Shown in pieces: positions 1-6,227 of a DNA stretch of 13,175 nt. Position numbers and translations under genes: made by a program. The notes under the pieces were generated by a model. The model made no database searches, was not told where the DNA came from, and saw only the letters and a program-made list of their open reading frames with translations. Origin of the DNA: an uncultured Legionella sp. (GTDB lineage Bacteria > Pseudomonadota > Gammaproteobacteria > Legionellales > Legionellaceae); assembly GCA_903885895.1 (NCBI GenBank), contig CAISKC010000223.1:1-13175 (forward strand), written 5' to 3'. Each line of letters begins with the position of its first letter. Position 1 is the stretch's first letter.

Positions 1-651
1 ATCTTCAGGCAAGATCGTACCATTAGTTTGTAATTCGATTGTCAATTTATCTAAATCAGTTCGATTTTCAACACGTGTTTTATCGACATGATACGCGACC
101 TTTTTAACTGGGGAAAAACTATTATCAATTTTCAGTCTACCAATCGATTTAGCACGAACCTCATCTTCAAGTTCTGAAGGTAATGTTTCAGAAGAATGAT
201 AACCAATGCCTTTTTTTACATGCAATGACATTTTTAATTTACCATTGTCATTCAGATGTGCAATAACCAAATCAGGATTTACAACCTCAACGCCATGGGT
301 CAATTGAATATCACCCGCTGTAACCACACATGGTCCAACTTTATCGATTAAAAGCGTTGCTTCAACACCAACAGACATCGATAAAGCTACATCTTTCAGA
401 TTCAAAAGCATGCTAATCACATCTTCTTGAATACCTTCAATAGTACTATACTCATGCAAAACACCATCAATTGTAACTTCAGTGACAGCACATCCAGGCA
501 TAGAAGACATCAAAATTCTACGTAATGCATTTCCCAAGGTATAGCCATAACCAGCCTCCAAAGGTTCCAAAATAATTTTAGAATGGAACAAAGACTCTGA
601 TTGTACTTTCAAAACTTTTGGCGTCAGCATTTCGCAAATATCAGTATACAT
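1..651 (-). CDS. rpoA: RNA polymerase alpha subunit (3' part beyond window)
   Basis: RpoA dimerises to start assembly of core RNA polymerase (alpha2-beta-beta'-omega); its C-terminal domain contacts UP elements and activators. The 217 codons visible run open to the left edge and cover the N-terminal assembly domain. Clear family signatures are LEPLEAGYGYTLGNALRRIL, MPGCAVTEV, DGVLHEYST, the RTDLDKL segment and the TNGTI strand near residue 210. The start at 651 (MYTDICEML) aligns residue for residue with the E. coli N-terminus, and a GGAGAG ribosome site lies about 10 nt upstream; the internal Met at codon 8 would remove conserved residues. It follows rpsD after 18 nt, as in the alpha operon. 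The linker, the DNA-binding C-terminal domain and the expected next gene, rplQ, lie outside the window. No stop or frameshift was found in the visible part. Confidence 0.98.
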   Translation of the reverse strand, partial: MYTDICEMLTPKVLKVQSESLFHSKIILEPLEAGYGYTLGNALRRILMSSMPGCAVTEVTIDGVLHEYSTIEGIQEDVISMLLNLKDVALSMSVGVEATLLIDKVGPCVVTAGDIQLTHGVEVVNPDLVIAHLNDNGKLKMSLHVKKGIGYHSSETLPSELEDEVRAKSIGRLKIDNSFSPVKKVAYHVDKTRVENRTDLDKLTIELQTNGTILPED

Positions 652-669
652 AGGAATAACTCTCCGATT

Positions 670-1290
670 TTACTTAGAGTAAAGTTCAACTACTAGGTTG
701 ACGTTAAATTCTGAAGACAAATCTCCCAAAAGTGGGTATCTGCTCAACGTACCTTTAAAATTTCCTGCCTCAACTACTAGCCAATCACTTGCAGTTCGTT
801 GTTCAGACAAAGCCAAAGCAGCTTTAATGCGGCCTTGCACTTTAGCTTTAGGACGAACAGAAACCACGTCACCAGCTGCAACTAAGAAAGAAGGAATATT
901 CACTGCTTTATCATTCACTAAGATCGCTTTATGCGATACTAATTGTCGCGCTTCTGCACGTGTACTAGCAAATCCCATACGATAAACAACATTATCGAGA
1001 CGTCTTTCTAGCAATAGCATCAAGTTCTCACCTGTTCCACCCTTTTGGCTGGCTGCTAATTTGTAATATAAACTAAACTGCTTTTCCAAAACACCGTAAA
1101 AACGTTTGATTTTTTGTTTTTCACGTAATTGAATACCATAGCCAGTAAGTCGTTGGCGTTTCTCACCATGTTGGCCAGGCAGCTTTTCAGATTTACATTT
1201 AGACTTGTAATCACGCACGCCGCTTTTGAGTAATAAATCCGTACCCTCACGCCGAGATAATTTACACTTTGGACCCATATATCTTGCCAT
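670..1290 (-). CDS. rpsD: 30S ribosomal protein S4
   Basis: S4 is a primary 16S rRNA binder that nucleates assembly of the 30S body and helps form the mRNA entry site. In E. coli it also represses the alpha operon by binding its leader mRNA. The 206 residues equal the E. coli length. The N-terminal MARYMGPK, the PGQHG segment at about 38-42, the QLREKQK segment, and the S4 RNA-binding domain from about residue 96 (RRLDNVVYRMGF, then TRAEARQLVSHKAI) are all present, and the chain ends in VELYSK. Cys9 and Cys32 look like remains of the four-cysteine zinc site found in some other bacterial S4 proteins; with only two cysteines, zinc binding is unlikely. An AGGAG site precedes the ATG by 6 nt. As the likely autoregulator, it could act on the rpsM leader at 2077-2130. 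Confidence 0.99.
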   Translation of the reverse strand: MARYMGPKCKLSRREGTDLLLKSGVRDYKSKCKSEKLPGQHGEKRQRLTGYGIQLREKQKIKRFYGVLEKQFSLYYKLAASQKGGTGENLMLLLERRLDNVVYRMGFASTRAEARQLVSHKAILVNDKAVNIPSFLVAAGDVVSVRPKAKVQGRIKAALALSEQRTASDWLVVEAGNFKGTLSRYPLLGDLSSEFNVNLVVELYSK

Positions 1291-1307
1291 TGTTTACTCC
1301 TAAAACC

Positions 1308-1700
1308 TTATACTCGACGCTTTTTGGCCGGTTTACAACCATTAAACGGGATACCTGTAGCATCAGTAATTTCAACAATTTTAAAATCCTGTGCAATTAA
1401 CTCGCGAATGGTTGATTCTCGACCAGGCCCAGGACCATGAACGAAGACAGCAACAGATTTCATACCATACTCTTTCGCAACTGCTGAGGCTTTCTCAGTA
1501 GCAATTTGCGCTGCATAAGGCGTACTCTTTCTTGAGCCACGAAAACCAGAGCCTCCTGATGTCGCCCAACATAATGCATTGCCTTGTCTGTCCGTAAAAG
1601 TGACAATCGTATTATTAAAAGACGCGTGCACATGTACGATTCCGTCTAACACAACTCGTTTGATTTTCTTGCGAGCTTTCTGTAATTTTGCTTTTGCCAT
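1308..1700 (-). CDS. rpsK: 30S ribosomal protein S11
   Basis: S11 lies on the 30S platform, where it contacts S7, S18 and S21 and borders the E-site mRNA. The 130 residues match the family length of about 129. Diagnostic segments are HASFNNTIVT (25-34), GGSGFRGSRKSTP (49-61), GPGPGREST (89-97) and the basic tail NGCKPAKKRRV. Asn120-Gly121 corresponds to the E. coli Asn-Gly that is known to form isoaspartate. Position 44 is Cys in NALCWATSGG, where E. coli has Gly; this is a mild oddity. It lies 19 nt after rpsM and 17 nt before rpsD, so it is in the middle of the alpha operon. An AGGAT ribosome site sits about 7 nt before the ATG. Confidence 0.99.
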   Translation of the reverse strand: MAKAKLQKARKKIKRVVLDGIVHVHASFNNTIVTFTDRQGNALCWATSGGSGFRGSRKSTPYAAQIATEKASAVAKEYGMKSVAVFVHGPGPGRESTIRELIAQDFKIVEITDATGIPFNGCKPAKKRRV

Positions 1701-1719
1701 TTAAATATCCTAGATAAAA

Positions 1720-2076
1720 TCAAACATTAGCGCTTTTGCGTCTACCCTTTCTTGTTCTAGCATTGGTCTTAGTTCTCTGACCACGCACCGGCAAACCACG
1801 ACGATGACGTAATCCTCGGTAACAACCCAAATCCATCAACCTCTTGATATTCATTGTTACGACTCTGCGCAGATCACCTTCAACAGTCATCTTGGTAATC
1901 TCAGTACGCAGTAATTCCAATTGACCATCTGTCAATTGAGATACTTTTGTCGCAGGATCGATATCATAGGTTTTGCACAATTTTTTTGACGTTGGCAAGC
2001 CAATTCCGTAAATAGAAGTCAAAGCAATCACGACATGTTTATGATCAGCAATATTTACGCCTGCAATACGAGCCAT
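1720..2076 (-). CDS. rpsM: 30S ribosomal protein S13
   Basis: S13 sits in the 30S head, contacts P-site tRNA with its tail, and forms bridges B1a and B1b with the large subunit. The 118 residues match the family. Visible are MARIAGVNI at the start, the helix-two-turn-helix core with SIYGIG (21-26), DLGCYRGLRHRRGLPVRGQ (82-100) and the strongly basic tail TKTNARTRKGRRK. It is the first gene of the alpha block, preceded by the 198-nt spacer that carries the promoter candidate. A CGGAG site (2083-2087) lies 6 nt before the ATG. In E. coli, S4 controls the operon by trapping ribosomes at the start of this gene, so its leader structure is the natural place for feedback here too. Confidence 0.99.
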   Translation of the reverse strand: MARIAGVNIADHKHVVIALTSIYGIGLPTSKKLCKTYDIDPATKVSQLTDGQLELLRTEITKMTVEGDLRRVVTMNIKRLMDLGCYRGLRHRRGLPVRGQRTKTNARTRKGRRKSANV

Positions 2077-2089
2077 TTGTTTCTCCGAA

Positions 2090-2115
2090 CTTTAAGATTG
2101 CTGCACCTCATAAAG
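2090..2115 (-). promoter_or_regulatory. Small stem just upstream of the rpsM ribosome site
   Basis: In the mRNA, CUUUA (2115-2111) can pair with UAAAG (2094-2090), closing a 16-nt loop. The stem ends three bases before the CGGAG ribosome site at 2087-2083. It lies inside the short leader expected from the promoter at 2124-2152, so it could influence rpsM translation. Five base pairs of mostly A-U are weak on their own. It would matter mainly as part of a larger fold or when bound by S4, neither of which can be shown from the sequence. Confidence 0.3.
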
Positions 2116-2123
2116 GGCAAACA

Positions 2124-2152
2124 ATAATACAAGGTTAATCCACTAAAATCAA
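2124..2152 (-). promoter_or_regulatory. Candidate alpha-operon promoter (sigma70-type)
   Basis: On the minus strand a TTGATT hexamer (2152-2147) and a TATTAT hexamer (2129-2124) are separated by exactly 17 nt. They match the sigma70 consensus at 4 of 6 and 5 of 6 positions. Transcription would start near 2117, about 40 nt before the rpsM start codon. The location between rpmJ and rpsM is that of the E. coli alpha promoter. The start site has not been measured, so this rests on consensus and context. Confidence 0.7.
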
Positions 2153-2232
2153 GTAAATTGGGTCCATATCCAACTATAAACATAGAGTTTTAAGTTGCTG
2201 CACAAATCCCAACCACCAACAAGTATAATTTT

Positions 2233-2270
2233 TATTCTGATCTCATCACGGTTTGCATGAGAACTGAATA
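2233..2270 (-). other. Hairpin downstream of rpmJ (not a typical terminator)
   Basis: The RNA can fold as TATTC, three unpaired bases, TCTCAT, a 10-nt loop, ATGAGA, three unpaired bases, GAATA. This is two stacked stems of 5 and 6 bp around a small internal loop. It begins 4 nt after the rpmJ stop. What follows on the minus strand is A-rich (AAAATTATAC), not a U tract, so it does not look like an intrinsic terminator. It may be an mRNA 3'-end stabiliser, a processing site, or part of the alpha leader in read-through transcripts. Confidence 0.45.
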
Positions 2271-2274
2271 ACTA

Positions 2275-2388
2275 TTACCCTTGTCTTTGCTTATGTCGCG
2301 CATCCTTACAGATTACTCGAATTGTTCTATTACGCTTGATTACTTTACAATTTCGACATATTTTTTTTACTGACGCTCTTACTTTCAT
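2275..2388 (-). CDS. rpmJ: 50S ribosomal protein L36
   Basis: This 37-codon gene encodes L36, the smallest large-subunit protein, which binds 23S rRNA near domain V/VI. The product begins MKVRASVKK and ends KHKQRQG-like (DARHKQRQG), almost identical to E. coli L36 (38 residues). The zinc ligands Cys11, Cys14, Cys27 and His32 are all present, so this is the zinc-binding form. The ATG at 2388 has a GGAG ribosome site 6 nt upstream. It lies 17 nt after secY and is the last gene of the spc block. This secY-rpmJ-rpsM order, with no infA, adk or map between, is the gammaproteobacterial arrangement. It is easily missed because of its size. Confidence 0.97.
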   Translation of the reverse strand: MKVRASVKKICRNCKVIKRNRTIRVICKDARHKQRQG

Positions 2389-2405
2389 TTACTACTCCAA
2401 CCATT

Positions 2406-3740
2406 TCATAATAAACCAGGTAGTTTTCCACCTTTAAAATTCGCTTTTTTCATCAATGAATCATATTGCTGTGTCATCAAATGTGCCTGAACTTGTGCAA
2501 CAAAATCCATTACTACAACCACGATTATCAGCAGAGATGTACCACCGAAATAAAACGATACATGCCATGTAAACATTAAAATTTGCGGAACCAAACACAC
2601 TAAAACCAAATACAGTGCTCCTACTAAAGTAAGCCGCGTCATAACAGTATCTACATAACGCATGGTTTGATCACCTGGACGTATTCCAGGAATAAACGCA
2701 CCGGACTTCTTCAAATTATCTGCAGTATCTTTTGGGTTAAAAACTAATGCCGTATAAAAGAATGCAAAGAACAAAATAGCAACCGCATCAACTATCAGGT
2801 ACAAAGGTTGCCCAGGTGTCAGTGCCATACCAATATCCGCCAACCACCCTAAACCTGGTGTCTTGGAAAAGAACTGCGCCAAAGTCGCGGGCAGCATAAT
2901 GATGCTAGAACCAAAAATTGGTGGAATCACACCTGCCATATTAATTTTTAATGGCAAATGACTACTTTGCGCTGCATAAACTTTTCTACCTTGCGTTCTC
3001 TGAGCATAATTAACTCGTATACGTCTTTGCCCACGCTCCATGAACACAACAAACCCTGTCACCAAAACCATAATACCTGCAATCACAATCAAAGAAAGAA
3101 ATTGCATCTGCCCCTCTTTGACCTGCTGAAATAATGTAGCCATTGCATTTGGCATACTTGAAACAATACCAGAAAATATGATCAGGGATATCCCATTACC
3201 AACACCCTTTTCTGTCATTTGTTCACCTAACCACATCAAGAACATGGTCCCGGTCACCAAAGTAACGACAGCTGTCACATAAAACAAAGTATCAGGGTTC
3301 ATCGCTATATGTTGATTAGCCAACCAACGCGCCATTCCAAAAGATTGTAACGTTGAAAAACCAAGTGTCAAATAGCGAGTATACTGATTTAATCTTCTTT
3401 TTCCAGACTCGCCTTCCTTTTTTAACTGCTCTAAAGAAGGCACTACAACTGAAAAAAGTTGGACAATAATCGAAGCAGTAATATAGGGCATAATCCCGAT
3501 TGCAAACACAGTTACACGAGACAGCGCCCCACCTGAAAACATATTAAAAAGGCCGAATATGGTGTTTTGTTGTTGATTAAAAAAATTCAGCAATTTCTCA
3601 GGGTCTAAACCAGGAACAGGTATATGTGCGCCTAATCTATATACAAGAATAGCTATCAAAACAAAAAATAATCGTGATTTTAACTCAGCTAGGCCGCCAC
3701 GAGATCCATCTAGAGCTTTGCTTTGTTTTTTTGCTTTCAC
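2406..3740 (-). CDS. secY: Protein translocase subunit SecY
   Basis: SecY is the pore-forming subunit of the SecYEG channel in the inner membrane. It passes unfolded secretory proteins pushed by SecA and inserts membrane proteins delivered by SRP. The 444 residues compare with 443 in E. coli. Ten hydrophobic segments can be seen, at roughly 21-40, 76-97, 118-140, 152-172, 184-204, 215-235, 272-292, 312-335, 370-392 and 396-416. The plug region follows AHIPVPG. The cytoplasmic loops needed for SecA and ribosome contact are recognisable as QRTQGRKVY near residue 250 and GIRPGDQT near 355. The start codon is GTG at 3740, overlapping the rplO stop (GTGA), which suggests translational coupling. 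No signal peptide is expected or seen. Its position as the next-to-last spc gene is canonical. Confidence 0.98.
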   Translation of the reverse strand: MKAKKQSKALDGSRGGLAELKSRLFFVLIAILVYRLGAHIPVPGLDPEKLLNFFNQQQNTIFGLFNMFSGGALSRVTVFAIGIMPYITASIIVQLFSVVVPSLEQLKKEGESGKRRLNQYTRYLTLGFSTLQSFGMARWLANQHIAMNPDTLFYVTAVVTLVTGTMFLMWLGEQMTEKGVGNGISLIIFSGIVSSMPNAMATLFQQVKEGQMQFLSLIVIAGIMVLVTGFVVFMERGQRRIRVNYAQRTQGRKVYAAQSSHLPLKINMAGVIPPIFGSSIIMLPATLAQFFSKTPGLGWLADIGMALTPGQPLYLIVDAVAILFFAFFYTALVFNPKDTADNLKKSGAFIPGIRPGDQTMRYVDTVMTRLTLVGALYLVLVCLVPQILMFTWHVSFYFGGTSLLIIVVVVMDFVAQVQAHLMTQQYDSLMKKANFKGGKLPGLL

Positions 3741-4171
3741 GCTTCTACACTTCCACCAAGATCTTCAATCACTTTTAAAGCACCCTTTGTTACTCTCAAG
3801 CCTTTAATTTTTACGGCTGTCTTCAATTCTCCAGAGACAATTATCTTTGCTTCAAGGATATCTTTTCTTATCAAGCCTGCCGCCTTTAAAACGCTTAAAT
3901 CGACAAAATCAGTATTTAAAGAAGCGATTTCTTGCAAAGTAACTTGATCTATCGTTCTTGCCACTCTAGAAGAGAAACCAGTTTTTGGCAGTCTTCTTTG
4001 AATAGGCATTTGTCCGCCTTCAAAATTGATTTTATGATAGCCACCGGACCGAGCCTTTTGCCCTTTATGTCCGCGTCCACATGTCTTGCCAAGTCCTGAA
4101 CCAATGCCTCTTCCAACTCGTCGTTTGCTTGGTTTCGAGCCAGGTGCTGGAGAAAGTAAATTTAAATTCAT
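3737..4171 (-). CDS. rplO: 50S ribosomal protein L15
   Basis: L15 is an assembly protein of the 50S subunit with a long N-terminal extension buried in 23S rRNA. From the ATG at 4171 it has 144 residues, the same as E. coli. The glycine-rich basic N-terminus (GRGIGSGLGKTCGRGHKGQK, 20-39), FEGGQMP (50-56), RRLPK and GLRVTKGA near the C-terminus identify it. The frame extends six codons further upstream (MEGNRI), but those codons lie inside rpmD and are not conserved. Starting at 4171 gives a TAATG overlap with the rpmD stop and a GGAAGGAA site upstream. The overlap with secY at the other end (GTGA) continues the chain of coupled genes. Confidence 0.97.
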   Translation of the reverse strand: MNLNLLSPAPGSKPSKRRVGRGIGSGLGKTCGRGHKGQKARSGGYHKINFEGGQMPIQRRLPKTGFSSRVARTIDQVTLQEIASLNTDFVDLSVLKAAGLIRKDILEAKIIVSGELKTAVKIKGLRVTKGALKVIEDLGGSVEA

Positions 4172-4356
4172 TATTCTGTTTCCTTCCATTCAACCAAGTA
4201 ATCTATAGCATTTATCATACCTAGTATTGCTGGTGTATTAGGCATTTCAACGACAGCATTAATTTTACGAAGACCCAATAGTTTTGCTATTGCTTTATGC
4301 TTAGGCAGTCTTCCAATTAAGCTTTTTACTAATTTGATATCTACTGTATTTTTCAT
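4171..4356 (-). CDS. rpmD: 50S ribosomal protein L30
   Basis: L30 is a small 50S protein, absent in some bacterial lineages but kept here. The 61 residues are close to the E. coli 59. It has the family pattern of a short ferredoxin-like fold: an initial strand (VDIKLVKSLIG), LPKHKAIAKLLGLRKIN, then VEMPNTPAILGMIN leading to a C-terminal VEW. The ATG overlaps the rpsE stop (ATGA, 4353-4356) and its stop overlaps the rplO start, so ribosomes probably re-initiate from gene to gene. The position between rpsE and rplO is the standard spc position. Confidence 0.97.
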   Translation of the reverse strand: MKNTVDIKLVKSLIGRLPKHKAIAKLLGLRKINAVVEMPNTPAILGMINAIDYLVEWKETE

Positions 4357-4865
4357 GCTGATTCTGCCAAGAGTAGTTGTTCCACTGTTTTACCACGTTT
4401 TGCCGCAACGTAATCTGGCGTACCAATATTTATCAACCCGCCAATCGTAGCACGAACTGTGTTACTTGGATTTGTTGAACCTATATTTTTTGCCAAAATA
4501 TCATGTACACCCAGAACTTCAAATACTGCTCTCATAGCGCCGCCGGCAATAATTCCTGTTCCTGAGCTGGCTGGTTTCATAAATACTTTAGATGCACCAT
4601 AATTCCACATTATCTCATGGCAAATAGTACCGTTGACTAGTGGTATATGAACCATGTTTTTTCGAGCCTGTTCCATAGCTTTTTGAATTGCAATAGGTAC
4701 TTCCCTTGCTTTGCCACGGCCATATCCAACTTTACCTTTTCCATCACCGATCACTACCAGCACAGCAAAACCAAAAACTCGTCCGCCCTTGACTACTTTT
4801 GCTGTTCGAGTGACAGAAACCAATTTTTCTTGATAGCCATCAGTTGCCTTTTCTTCAAATGCCAT
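4353..4865 (-). CDS. rpsE: 30S ribosomal protein S5
   Basis: S5 helps form the mRNA entry channel and affects decoding accuracy; its N-terminal loop lies beside the spectinomycin site. The 170 residues compare with 167 in E. coli. The loop VVKGGR (24-29) is intact and wild-type in appearance. GDGKGKVGYGRGKAREVP follows in the double-stranded-RNA-binding domain, and the C-terminal domain has GTGIIAGGAMRAVFE, AKNIGSTNP and VAAKRGK. The segment HEIMWNYGASKV has a looser match to E. coli, in a region that varies in the family. AAGGAACG upstream supplies the ribosome site, and rplR lies 9 nt before it. Confidence 0.99.
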   Translation of the reverse strand: MAFEEKATDGYQEKLVSVTRTAKVVKGGRVFGFAVLVVIGDGKGKVGYGRGKAREVPIAIQKAMEQARKNMVHIPLVNGTICHEIMWNYGASKVFMKPASSGTGIIAGGAMRAVFEVLGVHDILAKNIGSTNPSNTVRATIGGLINIGTPDYVAAKRGKTVEQLLLAESA

Positions 4866-4874
4866 ATCCGTTCC

Positions 4875-5237
4875 TTAAAAATTCAAGCCACCTTCACGCG
4901 CACCTTCAGCTAACGCTTTGACTCTACCGTGAAACTTGTAGCCCGCTCTATCAAACGCGACGTCAGAAATATTCATATCTTTTGCACGTCTCGCAAGCAA
5001 ACTGCCAACCTGAAATGATTGTTCTGTTTTAGAACCTTTTAGTTGGGCTCTTAACTCTTTATCTACCGTTGATGCAGAAACCTTTACCAAGTCACCGTTT
5101 TCATTGGTTTCGATAATTTGCGCATAAATGTTCGGATTAGAGCGATACACCACTAATCGCAATCTTTGTGATTTTGTATTACGAATAATAGCCCTGGTTT
5201 TGGTTGCTCTTCTCTTGCGCGATATTTCTTTATTCAT
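4875..5237 (-). CDS. rplR: 50S ribosomal protein L18
   Basis: L18 binds 5S rRNA and, with L5 and L25, anchors it in the central protuberance of the large subunit. The 120 residues are close to the E. coli 117. Recognisable are the basic N-terminal tail (SRKRRATKTRA), RLVVYRSNPNIYAQII, the middle VGSLLARRAKD, and the C-terminal FDRAGYKFHGRVKALAEGAREGGLNF-type ending shared by the family. An AGGGTGA ribosome site precedes the ATG by a few bases. It sits 9 nt after rplF and 9 nt before rpsE, in the normal spc order. Confidence 0.99.
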   Translation of the reverse strand: MNKEISRKRRATKTRAIIRNTKSQRLRLVVYRSNPNIYAQIIETNENGDLVKVSASTVDKELRAQLKGSKTEQSFQVGSLLARRAKDMNISDVAFDRAGYKFHGRVKALAEGAREGGLNF

Positions 5238-5246
5238 TTGGTCACC

Positions 5247-5789
5247 CTATTTCTTCTTGGCTTCTTTAATAATAATTTGCTCGCCTGCATACCGGATACC
5301 CTTTCCTTTATACGGCTCAGGTGGTCTGAAGGCACGGATTTCTGAAGCTACTTGCCCCAACAACTGCTTATCAATTCCTTTCAAAATTATAGTGGTGTTA
5401 TTAGGAGTTTCAGCATGAATACCCTTAGCCAAATCATACTCAACCGGGTGAGAAAAACCTAAAGACAATGTAATGGCACCAGGCTTTGCTTGCGCACGGT
5501 AACCTACACCAACCAATTCCAATGTCAATTCAAAACCATTTGTAACACCATGAATCATATTATTGACCAAAGCTCGGATAGTACCTGCTTGAGCCCAAGC
5601 ATTTGGATCATTTGCTGCTGGTTTGAATGTGACAAGCGTATCATCAGTTTCGGATAGTTTAACAGCCACCAAATGATTACAATGTTGCGTCAGGCTACCC
5701 TTAGGCCCCGTGACAGTGACAAACCCTTTACCGATTTCTATCTTCACTTGACCCGGTAATTTGATATCCGCTTTTGCTACTCTAGACAT
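5247..5789 (-). CDS. rplF: 50S ribosomal protein L6
   Basis: L6 binds 23S rRNA near the sarcin-ricin loop and the base of the L7/L12 stalk, close to where EF-Tu and EF-G dock. The 180 residues compare with 177 in E. coli. Two repeated L6 domains are visible: the N-terminal half with VTVTGPKGSL (24-33) and the C-terminal half with LVGVGYRAQ (92-100). The hallmark RPPEPYKGKG is at 155-164, followed by IRYAGE and a lysine-rich end. An AAGAGGAT site lies ahead of the ATG. The spacing is 19 nt from rpsH and 9 nt to rplR. Confidence 0.99.
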   Translation of the reverse strand: MSRVAKADIKLPGQVKIEIGKGFVTVTGPKGSLTQHCNHLVAVKLSETDDTLVTFKPAANDPNAWAQAGTIRALVNNMIHGVTNGFELTLELVGVGYRAQAKPGAITLSLGFSHPVEYDLAKGIHAETPNNTTIILKGIDKQLLGQVASEIRAFRPPEPYKGKGIRYAGEQIIIKEAKKK

Positions 5790-5808
5790 AATATATCCTC
5801 TTTCCTGA

Positions 5809-6204
5809 TCAAGCTACTTCGCAAATTACTTCGCCACCAATATTAACTTTTTTGGCAGCAGCTTGTGTCATAACACCCTTTGATGTAGACAAAATAGCTA
5901 TCCCAAAACCTGGAACAGGAATTAAATCCTTTACTGACTTGTAGATACGCAAACCAGGGCGACTAATTCTACGAATTCGTTCAATTACTGGCTTACTTTG
6001 AAAGTACTTAAGTTCAATAGTAATGATCTTAATGTTGTTTTCATTTGCTTCGACATGAAAATCTTTTATATAACCTTCATCTTTAAGTACTTGTACTATA
6101 TTTAATTTAACCGTTGATAACGGCACACTCACCTGTTGATGTTTGGCTTGTTGACCATTACGAATTCTAGTTAGCATATCTGCTATTGGATCTTGCATTG
6201 TCAC
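5809..6204 (-). CDS. rpsH: 30S ribosomal protein S8
   Basis: S8 is a primary binder of 16S helix 21 and, in E. coli, the translational repressor of the spc operon, acting near the start of rplE. The 131 residues match the family (130). MQDPIADMLTRIRNGQ (3-18), YFQ, SRPGLRIYKS (81-90) and the C-terminal STSKGVMT (106-113) with GGEVICEVA identify it. Two starts are possible: GTG at 6204, which gives MTMQDP as in E. coli MSMQDP, and ATG at 6198. GTG is preferred because the GGAG ribosome site is 7 nt away from it but 13 nt from the ATG. It follows rpsN after 23 nt. Confidence 0.98.
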   Translation of the reverse strand: MTMQDPIADMLTRIRNGQQAKHQQVSVPLSTVKLNIVQVLKDEGYIKDFHVEANENNIKIITIELKYFQSKPVIERIRRISRPGLRIYKSVKDLIPVPGFGIAILSTSKGVMTQAAAKKVNIGGEVICEVA

Positions 6205-6227
6205 TTTCGTTCTCCAAAATCAATTTT

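Larger units (their letters stand above)
2077..2274 (-). promoter_or_regulatory. rpmJ-rpsM spacer: alpha-operon promoter and leader region
   Basis: This 198-nt non-coding stretch separates the spc and alpha blocks. Read on the minus strand it contains a hairpin just after rpmJ (2233-2270), one copy of a GTGCAGCAA-CTTAAA element (2189-2203), a sigma70-like promoter (2124-2152), a second copy of the element (2091-2106) and the rpsM ribosome site. In E. coli the same interval holds the alpha promoter and the S4-binding pseudoknot leader. I found no open reading frame with a ribosome site in it. That it is regulatory follows from its position and the promoter match; control by S4 is an inference. 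Confidence 0.75.

Noticed and set aside
698..985. Plus-strand open frame of 95 codons opposite rpsD
   Set aside because: It lies wholly antisense to a highly conserved gene. The protein has no recognisable domain, and such frames are expected as mirror images of codon-biased genes. The same holds for the other plus-strand frames across the window.
1056..1250. Minus-strand 64-codon frame inside rpsD
   Set aside because: It is a different reading frame of the S4 gene, with no ribosome site and no recognisable product. A similar frame inside rplC (12119-12313) is rejected for the same reason.
2233..2270. Intrinsic terminator of the spc operon
   Set aside because: The hairpin is real in sequence terms, but it is followed by AAAATTATAC on the minus strand. 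There is no run of U.
4172..4189. 6-codon N-terminal extension of L15
   Set aside because: It lies inside rpmD. The ATG at 4171 matches the family start and gives 144 residues.
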